From positions 15,624 to 79,623 of the forward strand of contig DATLRT010000014.1 of assembly GCA_035534575.1 (NCBI GenBank): a stretch of 64,000 bases of DNA, read 5' to 3'. This DNA comes from JAGWFU01 sp035534575 (GTDB lineage: Archaea; Micrarchaeota; Micrarchaeia; Micrarchaeales; Micrarchaeaceae). The notes below the pieces were generated by a model that worked only from the letters and a program-made list of their open reading frames with translations, had not been told where the DNA came from and made no database searches. Both the position numbers and the translations under genes were made by a program. How positions within the stretch are numbered: position 1 is the first letter of the stretch; the number at the start of each line of letters is the position of its first letter. Below, piece after piece: positions 42,257-49,305 of this stretch.

Positions 42257-43573
42257 TCACCTTATGTTTACCGTTGAGCCTGCCACGGAGAGCAACTGCG
42301 GGCTTTTCACACCAGGTATCGTGGCGTTGATGGTGTAGTACAGCCCTGAGACTGGGGCGCAGGAGTAGACCCTTTTCCCTCCCGAAGTGGATAGAGTGCA
42401 CTGCGGGTTCACTGCATTGCTGGAGTTTGTGAGCTGTAGCGCCTGGTTGTTATAGCCGTCTATCGCAGCCATGATGGAGGATACGCTGCTGCCCTGGGCC
42501 CCCGACTGATTGTAATAGCCTAGAACCGAGTCCAGGTTGTTGAGGGCCTGCGCATATGACTGGTAGCTAGATGTCTCAACCACCCTCTCCGTGCCGGATA
42601 CGTTGAGCACGAGATAGCCCTGGGAGGGATTGGAGCCTATCCCACTGACCTCGGATACTGTTGCGTTGCCCGTTGGAACCCCTCGCCCGTCCAGCACCAT
42701 GGAGCGGGGTGAGCTGCTGTTGGCGAGCGCCGAAAGCGACATAGTCTGGTTGTACAGCCTCAGCTCGATTGCGTACATGTAGCCCTGATTGCCGGAGATG
42801 GCAGAGTAGCTGCTTTGGGTGTTGTTCAGCTTCATGCAGTAGGTTGCGGTAGTGACACCGCTTCCATAGTAGCAGGATTCGGAGAACGAGACAAAATCCC
42901 AGTTGGCGTCGCCGCACTGCGCCTGGAAGGGCCTCAGGTCACCAAAGAAGTTGTGGTAGCTGCAATGGGACCACTGGGTAACGTAGCCGATGTTGACAGG
43001 AGCCTCCAACGGATAGGTTATGGACTGGTTGGTTGTGGTTATGGCGGCTGAGAACTGGGGGCTACCTGAGCCTATTGATGGCGAACCGAACACGTATGAG
43101 ACGGAGTAGGTGTATGCCATGCTGTGAAGTGTCTTGGTGGTTCCGTTGTATGTAACGTTGACGGATGCGGATACCGAGCCGCTTCCGCGCTTGAAGGGAA
43201 CAAATGCGAGCTGCATTAGCGTGATCCCGTCGGTGGTTGTTCCATTGTATGTGCTTGGGGCAATCGAGCCTGCGGTTGAGCTGATGTTCACTCCACTCAA
43301 GTACGCACCGTAAGGGGCGGTCACCAGCAGGTAAAGCCCGTTACTCCTGTTGAGATAGCTTGTGCCGCCCAATGACAGGGAGATGGAGTATGAATCGGGT
43401 GTTGAGTTGTATGTTGTGGGATTGGCTGGATTGGAGGCATTGAGCAGGCTAGAGAACACCACACTCTGGGCACTGGAAAGGTGGTGGTACATCGCAATGC
43501 CAGCCACGCCCAATGAAGCTGAAGCTGCCAACAGCACCATGAACTCTATGCTACTCTGCGCCCTATGTCTCAT
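42257..43573 (-). CDS. Large pilin-like protein with class III signal peptide
   Basis: A 438-residue protein with a short leader and typical processing site (RAQSSIEFMVLLAASASLGV): the (K/R)-A-Q-x-S-x-E-F pattern with Glu five residues after the cut. The large extracellular part is rich in Ser, Thr, Tyr and sequons and contains a Cys-bearing segment near HCSYHNFFGDLRPFQAQCGD. Its size suggests a tip adhesin or major ornament of the pilus rather than a shaft subunit. It overlaps the upstream gene by 11 bases. Confidence 0.75.
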   Translation of the reverse strand: MRHRAQSSIEFMVLLAASASLGVAGIAMYHHLSSAQSVVFSSLLNASNPANPTTYNSTPDSYSISLSLGGTSYLNRSNGLYLLVTAPYGAYLSGVNISSTAGSIAPSTYNGTTTDGITLMQLAFVPFKRGSGSVSASVNVTYNGTTKTLHSMAYTYSVSYVFGSPSIGSGSPQFSAAITTTNQSITYPLEAPVNIGYVTQWSHCSYHNFFGDLRPFQAQCGDANWDFVSFSESCYYGSGVTTATYCMKLNNTQSSYSAISGNQGYMYAIELRLYNQTMSLSALANSSSPRSMVLDGRGVPTGNATVSEVSGIGSNPSQGYLVLNVSGTERVVETSSYQSYAQALNNLDSVLGYYNQSGAQGSSVSSIMAAIDGYNNQALQLTNSSNAVNPQCTLSTSGGKRVYSCAPVSGLYYTINATIPGVKSPQLLSVAGSTVNIR

Positions 43574-43877
43574 TCACACCATCGGTTACATACACTGAAC
43601 CGCCTATCGAAACCAATCTGCCACCCGCAACATTGCCATTGGCGACAAAAGGGTTGGCAGGATTCAGCACTTTTGTTCCGCTCGTTAATCCACCAACTCC
43701 CGACACCGAGTAGGCATTAATCTCCTGCTGGAGCAGTATTCCGCGCTGCAATGCGGTGCTGTGCGATGCCACCCCATCAGCGAAGGTGTTTTGCGCGAAG
43801 GTCAGATGGTAGGCGAACGCCGCGAAAAAGGGGAGGAAGACCGCAATCGCCGCAAGCAGCTCTATCTCCTGAAACAT
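43563..43877 (-). CDS. Minor pilin-like protein
   Basis: A 104-residue protein starting MFQEIELLAAIAVFLPFFAAFAY, a very short leader with Glu near the start of the helix, followed by a small Gly/Asn-rich domain ending VTDGVNET. It may be a minor subunit of the pilus. Confidence 0.6.
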   Translation of the reverse strand: MFQEIELLAAIAVFLPFFAAFAYHLTFAQNTFADGVASHSTALQRGILLQQEINAYSVSGVGGLTSGTKVLNPANPFVANGNVAGGRLVSIGGSVYVTDGVNET

Positions 43878-43881
43878 CGGC

Positions 43882-44070
43882 TCACCCGTTTGATATCTGG
43901 TCCGAAAGCGCCGCGAGCGAGTTCGATGTTGCGTAATACGCCTGGTCGGCCGATGCCACGTGCATCACTGCGGCAGTGCCCATCCCGGTCCCTATGCCGG
44001 CGAGCGAGAGGCAAAACGCGGCTGCTATGACCATCGAGATTGCCGTGCCCGCCATTATCTGCGCCCTCAT
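43882..44070 (-). CDS. Very small pilin-like protein
   Basis: A 62-residue protein: MRAQIMAGTAISMVIAAAF is a leader of two residues plus AQ and a helix, lacking the Glu at position five. The remainder (about 35 residues) is a short helix. It overlaps its upstream neighbour in ATGA. It could be a shaft spacer or a peptide needed for assembly. Confidence 0.6.
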   Translation of the reverse strand: MRAQIMAGTAISMVIAAAFCLSLAGIGTGMGTAAVMHVASADQAYYATSNSLAALSDQISNG

Positions 44071-44456
44071 TTATACACCTCGAGCGCGTATGTGTAGTTT
44101 GACCGCCTGTAGAGCAGAAGCCTCTCCACCCCTCCCGAGCCCTTGCATACCGACGCGCCCTGGAGGGAGAGGTTGGAGACCAGCGCAATCCTCTCCCCGC
44201 TTATGCCGATGCTGCCGTTGCCTAGCGTGGCGTTGCATATTGAGTGGGGGACGTAGGCGGAGAAGACGGAGCTCGTGTAGGCCATGTTGGAGTTTATGGC
44301 TGCCGCAAGCTCCTCGGCGTATGCCCTCTCAGCGGCGGCGCCCTGAACAGCGGTTCCGATGGAGAACAGCCTGAGCGAGACCACAAGCGAGGCGGTGGCC
44401 AGCGCGGCATAGACCATGAACTCCACCGAGAGCTGAGCCCTTGTTCTCACGCTCAC
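44067..44456 (-). CDS. Pilin-like protein with class III signal peptide
   Basis: A 129-residue protein with MSVRTRAQLSVEFMVYAALA, a textbook leader (RA|QLSVEF) and helix. The C-terminal globular part has two cysteines and ends RRSNYTYALEVYK. It overlaps both neighbours by 4 bases. Confidence 0.75.
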   Translation of the reverse strand: MSVRTRAQLSVEFMVYAALATASLVVSLRLFSIGTAVQGAAAERAYAEELAAAINSNMAYTSSVFSAYVPHSICNATLGNGSIGISGERIALVSNLSLQGASVCKGSGGVERLLLYRRSNYTYALEVYK

Positions 44457-44710
44457 TTCACCCCTGAGGTCAGGTTGCCCAGCTGCGTTGAGAGCTGTGA
44501 TGCTATGCTCTGGTTGGAGCTGCCCATAAAGGCGTGCACCGCGGTCCCTTTCAGCTGCGTCACCATAGCTAGGGCTATCACGATCACGATGCTCACGGCG
44601 GAGAGCATCATTATGTACTCCAGCGAGCCCTGACCCTTTCTCGACCTTGCCAACGCAAGGAGCGCCGCTACCTCATCCATGTACGGTATCTGTATGTTTA
44701 CGTTTTGCAT
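44453..44710 (-). CDS. Major pilin candidate with class III signal peptide
   Basis: An 85-residue protein. After about 27 residues comes SRKGQGSLEYIMMLSAVSIV, the canonical KG|QGSLEY class III cleavage site, then one helix and a short C-terminal domain. The compact size (about 55 residues after processing) and first place after the platform genes make it the likely shaft pilin, similar to archaellin/Tad-like Flp pilins. Confidence 0.8.
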   Translation of the reverse strand: MQNVNIQIPYMDEVAALLALARSRKGQGSLEYIMMLSAVSIVIVIALAMVTQLKGTAVHAFMGSSNQSIASQLSTQLGNLTSGVK

Positions 44711-44718
44711 CTCATCAC

Positions 44719-45492
44719 CTAAAGCATTGACATTGCGAAAATTGCGGCTACCTTGAAGACCGCTATTGCTGCAGCGCTGCTGGCCGCGGACTTGGCGGCC
44801 TTCTCAAGCAGGGGGGAGGCTCCGTGGCTGAAGTTTGCGGTGTTCGCCGCTGCTATGAAAAGCGCCAGTATGAGGGTGAAACCGGCGGAGCTTATGGCCG
44901 AGACCGCGCTGTTCACCGTTGAGGCGAAGCCGAGTATGTCGAGGCTTATGCCCGCGAACACCGGAAGGAAGAGGATGGAGCCGAATCGTATTATCGCCGA
45001 CGCCCCGGACGAGCTTCCAGCGGTCCTCTCGCGTATAGACAGGTCTGCTTCCATGCGCTGCTTCAGCTCGCTCATCGGCGCGAGAATGTCCGCACCGTTG
45101 TCCAGCCCATTGAGCATTATGTCTGTTGCCGACCTGAGGTACTCCGACCGCGATTTAGCGAGCTCTGAGAAGGAGGCAGCTGCGTCCCCGGAAAGCTTGT
45201 ATACTCTTATCGCTGAGACCAGAGAGTCGTAGAACGGCATGCTCGGGCTTGCGGAGTCCATAAGAAGGGACAGAGTGTCCCTTCCGGGCGAGTTAGTTTC
45301 GATTATGTTGCTGACCAGCCTCAGCACCCCCCTGTCGAGGCTCTTGTCCTTCCAGTGCCTGAGCGAGACAAGCAGTATTGCGGCGGAGACAGAACATGCG
45401 GCCATGGCGGGGTAGACACTGTTCAGCAGTGCGGAAGCTATCGAAACCGCCGAGATGGCGGTGACAGCCACGTAAACCTTATCTTGCATCAT
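44719..45492 (-). CDS. Type IV pilus platform protein, second half (T2SF/TadC-like)
   Basis: A 257-residue membrane protein with helices at both ends and a cytoplasmic helical domain (SGDAAASFSELAKSRSEYLRSATDIMLNGLDNG) of the GspF/TadC type. It overlaps the upstream platform gene by 14 bases. Archaeal pilus platforms are often one longer protein with two such units (FlaJ-like); here the units are encoded separately, as TadB/TadC are. Confidence 0.75.
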   Translation of the reverse strand: MMQDKVYVAVTAISAVSIASALLNSVYPAMAACSVSAAILLVSLRHWKDKSLDRGVLRLVSNIIETNSPGRDTLSLLMDSASPSMPFYDSLVSAIRVYKLSGDAAASFSELAKSRSEYLRSATDIMLNGLDNGADILAPMSELKQRMEADLSIRERTAGSSSGASAIIRFGSILFLPVFAGISLDILGFASTVNSAVSAISSAGFTLILALFIAAANTANFSHGASPLLEKAAKSAASSAAAIAVFKVAAIFAMSML

Positions 45493-46435
45493 CGTAACCA
45501 GCCATGCCCGCTCCGAGAACGGAGTATGCGAAGGGGAGAATCAGGAGGAGTGAAACCGCGAAGAGGAAGTACTGGAGCGTCGAGTAGTAGACTATAGAGT
45601 AGCCGACAAAGACGAACATGAGGAAGGATGGCGCTATGGTGCCGAGTGCCATGCACACCGTCACCCGCCTCTGTGTCCGAGATATGGAGCGTTCGGCGTT
45701 GCTCCTCCTCTTGGCATGGTAATCGTCTATCACCCCCTTCAGAGAGGCCGCGGGCTCCAGCCCCGCCCAGTACTCTTCGGCAAACTGGTAGAGCGGGGAT
45801 AGATAAGAATGCTTGCAGGCGCGAGCAAAGTCCCTGACCGCAACGTCAAGGTCCTGACCCAATCGCATCCTGCCCGCAACATCCAAGAGTGCCGCTTGGG
45901 CATTCGGGGCGGAGGATGGATTGAGCGAGTCTGCAGCCCTGCAGATGGAGTAAAGCAACGGCTTGCCGTTGTACTTGATGCTTGAGTAGACGATAGATAG
46001 TGCGGACACAAGCGCGGATTCCTCCTCTGCCTCGCGCCTCTTGCGCATCAGCCTCATCTCGTACGCGACAACTATCGCGGCAAGCGGGATGCCGATGAGA
46101 AGGGAGAAACCTGCAAACTGGGAGCCGAAGACAGCGTATATGGCAAGCGCGGCAGCGGAAAGGTAGATCGCATTGAACGCGATGCTTCCGGCACAGAAAG
46201 AGCTAAATATTTTAACGGCTGAAATATCATTTAGAAGGGGCTTTCGCCCCCTTTCGCCCGCGGCGGGAATCGAACCCGCAAATCCGGTCAAGGAGCTCGG
46301 TCGTAGACCGAGTGCAATGCCATTATGCGACACGGGCATTCTAATTCTTCTTACAGTGTCAGTCCCAGTAAATCCCGTCAAGGATTCCGGTAGTACACCG
46401 GTTGCAACACAATTACCGTACGGTAGCGCGCTCAT
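45479..46435 (-). CDS. Type IV pilus platform protein, first half; 5' end uncertain
   Basis: The reliable part runs from about 46215 downwards: two membrane helices (AFNAIYLSAAALAIYAVF and FSLLIGIPLAAIVVAYE), a helical GspF-type domain (ALLDVAGRMRLGQDLDVAVRDF) and two more helices near the end. Between this part and the tRNA at 46255 there is no in-frame ATG, GTG or TTG; the next is the ATG at 46057, which would lose both first helices. The only upstream starts are ATG 46435, which overlaps the ATPase stop as ATGA, and ATG 46339. Both would make translation read through the tRNA-like sequences on the same strand. A rare start codon is also possible. Confidence 0.65.
   Translation of the reverse strand: MSALPYGNCVATGVLPESLTGFTGTDTVRRIRMPVSHNGIALGLRPSSLTGFAGSIPAAGERGRKPLLNDISAVKIFSSFCAGSIAFNAIYLSAAALAIYAVFGSQFAGFSLLIGIPLAAIVVAYEMRLMRKRREAEEESALVSALSIVYSSIKYNGKPLLYSICRAADSLNPSSAPNAQAALLDVAGRMRLGQDLDVAVRDFARACKHSYLSPLYQFAEEYWAGLEPAASLKGVIDDYHAKRRSNAERSISRTQRRVTVCMALGTIAPSFLMFVFVGYSIVYYSTLQYFLFAVSLLLILPFAYSVLGAGMAGYDDAR
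46237..46250 (-). other. GAAA-tetraloop hairpin behind the atypical tRNA
   Basis: Minus-strand GGGGC-GAAA-GCCCC, a perfect five-pair stem with a GNRA tetraloop, starts 4-5 bases after the tRNA 3' end. It may help end or process the tRNA transcript. Confidence 0.5.
46255..46337 (-). tRNA. Atypical tRNA with long variable arm; anticodon by position UAC
   Basis: A complete cloverleaf on the minus strand, 83 bases: acceptor GCCCGTG/CGCGGGC, U8, D arm with A14, GG and A21, anticodon stem CTCGG/CCGAG around loop TCTACGA, variable region of 16 bases with a TCC/GGA stem, T arm GCGGG-TTCGATT-CCCGC and discriminator G. The long variable arm and G73 are as in tRNA-Ser, but the positional anticodon is UAC (Val). 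Position 33 is C instead of the near-universal U. A small intron in the variable region is an alternative. It lies inside the pilus operon. Confidence 0.7.
46370..46425 (-). repeat. Degenerate tandem copy of the atypical tRNA
   Basis: The sequence matches the D-arm to variable-arm part of the tRNA at 46255-46337 with a 90-base offset: TTGCA, an anticodon-like hairpin CCGG-TGTACTA-CCGG, then ATCCTTGAC and GGATTT forming a paired variable arm. The acceptor and T arm are missing. One stem pair differs by a compensated change. The 5' side has a perfect palindrome TACCGTACGGTA (46414-46425). Confidence 0.6.
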
Positions 46436-47952
46436 CTTATCTCGCCGAACTTCCCTATGTAGTCGTCGACATCCGTCTTGCCGTCTGACTCAAGAAGGGC
46501 TTTTAGGAAAGTTGCGCGCTTCTTCAGTTCCTTAAGTGCCGTACCGTGTGTCACCATCCTTGCCGATGCGTATGCGAAGATGAGCTTCGACGCCGGAAGT
46601 GAGGATGTATCAAGGCTTCCGTTCTGGACCATATCCCTCATCTTGTGCTCCCTGTTGAGGGCCATGGCATCATCAACGCTAATCTCCGCCCTTGAGAGCC
46701 AGAGGTACTCGGTCACCTGCTCCACGACCCTGTTTTTTACGTCCCTCTGCCTCATGAAAACGGAGACGTCAAGCATCGAGACCAGCTGCTCCTCCACGCT
46801 CATCGGCCTTGAGCGGAGCCTGTCGATGAGCGGCTGGCCACTGCCACTGCTGTGCATGGTGGTCATGAATGGTATTCCGAGGTTGGAGCCCGAGAGTACC
46901 TCCTTAGTCTCGCTACCCCTTATCTCGCCTACAATGAGCCTGTCAGGGCGGAGATGGAGAGAGTTCACTATCTGGTCCCTGAGGCTCACCCTGCCGAGCA
47001 GTGAGGAACCTTGAAGGGAGACCACGTTCATGAAGCTGCCGTACTTGAGCTCGTTCACGTCCTCCTCTATCGCTATCACCCTCTGGGAGCGGGGCACAAG
47101 CACATGCATGGCCATGAGCAGGGATGTCTTGCCTGATGCGGGGGCGCCCGATATCACTATGTTGAGGTTGGCATCGATTGCCATCCAGAGGTATGCCAGC
47201 ACTTCTGGCGACACGGTCTTCATCTGCATCAGCTTCCTTATGTCCATCCGCTTGCCGCCGTTCAGCCTAATTGAGGCGATGGGGCCGTTGAGCGAGTATG
47301 GCTTCAGTTGCGCGTGTATCCTGGAGCCATCCACCAGCTGGGCGTCTATTACGGGGTTGGCGGCGTTAAGCTCCCGCTCTGCATAGGCAACCAGCTTGTT
47401 GATGACGTAGCGGAACTCCCGCTCGCCGGAGAACCTCAGGTTGGTGGTGCAGTATCCGTAGCTCGCATGATATATTCCGATGTTGGAATCGGACGAGTTG
47501 ATAACGATTTCCTCAATCTCGGCATGGTTGTCTATCAGCATGCCGATAGGTCCATAGCCCACTGTCTCGTGCGCCAGTATGTATGCAAGAAGTTCCTTGC
47601 CTTCCTTGGTCTCGATGCCCTGTAACATGGAAAGTGCCAGCGACCTAGCGGACATGATGGCCTCCTTGGAGTACTGCTGTGGCTGCTGGGCCTTAAGAGC
47701 CTCGACCATCTGCCTCTTGCACTGCCTTAGTGCCCTGAGGTCTGCAGGGCAGAGCCTGAATGCCGATATGGAATACAGCGACTGCAGCCCGCGACGGCCC
47801 AGCAGTGCGAAAAACTCGGGTCGCTCCTCAGAGACCTCGGTGGGATAGTCGTTCGTTATGCCGAAGCTCAGGCCAGGAGAAGGCGCATCGGCCCTCTCGG
47901 AGCCGTGTCCCTTGGTGCGTTTCGAGAGCAAAACACTTAGTTTGTGTATCAT
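46432..47952 (-). CDS. Type IV pilus/secretion assembly ATPase (PilB/TadA/FlaI family)
   Basis: About 506 residues. The N-terminal domain is followed by a VirB11/GspE ATPase: Walker A GAPASGKTSLL, the Asp box IEEDVNELKY, Walker B DRLIVGEIRGSE and the His box MTTMHSSGSG, in the usual order. It powers assembly of the pilin-like proteins encoded downstream. The ATG at 47952 is preceded by GGGTGG and a TAAATAG box about 35-45 bases ahead; an upstream ATG at 48045 would add a hydrophobic stretch lying over the promoter. First gene of the operon. Confidence 0.85.
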   Translation of the reverse strand: MIHKLSVLLSKRTKGHGSERADAPSPGLSFGITNDYPTEVSEERPEFFALLGRRGLQSLYSISAFRLCPADLRALRQCKRQMVEALKAQQPQQYSKEAIMSARSLALSMLQGIETKEGKELLAYILAHETVGYGPIGMLIDNHAEIEEIVINSSDSNIGIYHASYGYCTTNLRFSGEREFRYVINKLVAYAERELNAANPVIDAQLVDGSRIHAQLKPYSLNGPIASIRLNGGKRMDIRKLMQMKTVSPEVLAYLWMAIDANLNIVISGAPASGKTSLLMAMHVLVPRSQRVIAIEEDVNELKYGSFMNVVSLQGSSLLGRVSLRDQIVNSLHLRPDRLIVGEIRGSETKEVLSGSNLGIPFMTTMHSSGSGQPLIDRLRSRPMSVEEQLVSMLDVSVFMRQRDVKNRVVEQVTEYLWLSRAEISVDDAMALNREHKMRDMVQNGSLDTSSLPASKLIFAYASARMVTHGTALKELKKRATFLKALLESDGKTDVDDYIGKFGEIR

Positions 47953-48145
47953 CAGGCCCACCCAAACAAATATGAAGATTACACTACTATTTACTTGAGT
48001 AAAAGTATATATAGCTTTGTATAAGGCGTAATCAGGGTACGGCATGGGGAGGGCGCACCTCGGAAGGTAATGGCGGTAAACAACTATCCTGAGGCGTAAA
48101 AGGCTCTGCGATACGTTTATAAACCTTTATTGCGATTATAACATC

Positions 48146-48472
48146 ATGGTCAAGAAAGAAAAGGACAAGGACGAGATTTGGGCGCTGAGGAAGGTAATAA
48201 GCAGGCCCAACTACGCGGTCATGTCCCTGCTTCTTCAGAAGTCCCCGAGAACCACAAGGGAGCTTTACGCGATACTGGAGAAGAAGTTCACCAGGAAGAC
48301 GCTTATCATAACGCTGAGGGAGCTCTCGCTCGACCTCAACGTAATACAGCCAACCCACATAAGGACGGAGAAGGGCTATGGCTTGGGATACAGGCTCAAC
48401 CCAAGGGTGAAGGAGATAGTGAAGAGCGTCCAGAAGTTCTCAAAGACGATAGAGAGCGTAAGACAAATCTAA
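48146..48472 (+). CDS. Winged-helix transcription regulator-like protein
   Basis: A 108-residue basic protein. RPNYAVMSLLLQKSPRTTRELYAILEKKFTRKTLIITLREL forms helix-turn-helix and recognition helices; LGYRLNPRVKEIVKS is the wing and last helix. It is transcribed divergently from the pilus operon across a 193-base gap, so it may regulate it. A TTTATAAACC box lies about 30 bases ahead of the start. Confidence 0.68.
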   Translation: MVKKEKDKDEIWALRKVISRPNYAVMSLLLQKSPRTTRELYAILEKKFTRKTLIITLRELSLDLNVIQPTHIRTEKGYGLGYRLNPRVKEIVKSVQKFSKTIESVRQI

Positions 48473-48488
48473 TTTTCCACATCCACAG

Positions 48489-49262
48489 TCAGGGAAGGAA
48501 GGCTATTGCCACGATCTTATCAAAGGTGTTTAGGTAGTCCTTGCCGAGCATGCCCGTAAAGTGCTCATGCGCCGACTTGCTTTTTATCGTCATTGTCTTC
48601 ATTTTGGATACTAGTGCTGATATAGTGAATATCTCATCTTGAGGGAGCATGCCCGCTAAGCCACCGTCCAATTTCAGAAGCATCGAATTGAATCCGCCGG
48701 TCAATCTAGTAGCGAATCGTTTGTTATCGTCAAGTTCCTCAATCGGGGCGGCTGCTTTCCTAAGTATGTATTCTACGCCATACCGCCCGTCATTTTTTAT
48801 GAATCGGGCTATGTTTTTGCGCTCGTCCTCTTTGATTACAAGATCAGGTTTGGATGCGATAAGCAGACCTTTGGTGATGAGCAAGTAGGCAGCCTTTGAC
48901 TGGGCGGTCGAGTGTAGCTCTGCATCAATGAGCGTCTCAGACTTTATCATATATGCATTCAGCAACCTGCCGCTGTAGGATATCTGCTCTTCGAGCTGAA
49001 GCGGCTCTGGCTGCACGGAGCTCTTGATGAATTTCGTTATGGAGGCTATGCCCCCGCAGTTGGAAAGGATGAAGTCGTTAAATTCCCTCGTGCTTGATAG
49101 GTCCGGACGCTTCAGCACCCAATCATCCCTGAGGTTAATCACCCCAAGGTATTCCATCCGCAAAAAGTTGACTAGCTCATTACGGAAGTCCTTTGGGAGC
49201 AGCGATACGACCGGGCTGAGCACCTCCTTTTTGCCGGGGTTGTCCACGGAATTCTGGGCCAT
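48489..49262 (-). CDS. Hypothetical soluble protein
   Basis: Unrecognised 257-residue protein. It is mostly helical by eye, with no signal peptide, membrane segment or catalytic motif. Segments such as LPKDFRNELVNFLRMEYLG and DERKNIARFIKNDGRYGVEYI are amphipathic. A TATA-like ATAAATATC precedes the ATG by about 25 bases on the minus strand. Confidence 0.58.
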   Translation of the reverse strand: MAQNSVDNPGKKEVLSPVVSLLPKDFRNELVNFLRMEYLGVINLRDDWVLKRPDLSSTREFNDFILSNCGGIASITKFIKSSVQPEPLQLEEQISYSGRLLNAYMIKSETLIDAELHSTAQSKAAYLLITKGLLIASKPDLVIKEDERKNIARFIKNDGRYGVEYILRKAAAPIEELDDNKRFATRLTGGFNSMLLKLDGGLAGMLPQDEIFTISALVSKMKTMTIKSKSAHEHFTGMLGKDYLNTFDKIVAIAFLP

Positions 49263-49305
49263 TGATGCTATTCAGCCGGAAGAGATATTTATACCTTGAG
49301 GGACA

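Noticed and set aside
44719..46435. The two platform frames as one frameshifted FlaJ-like gene
   Set aside because: The 14-base overlap has its own start codon and both products are complete T2SF-type units, so two separate genes as in Tad systems are more likely.
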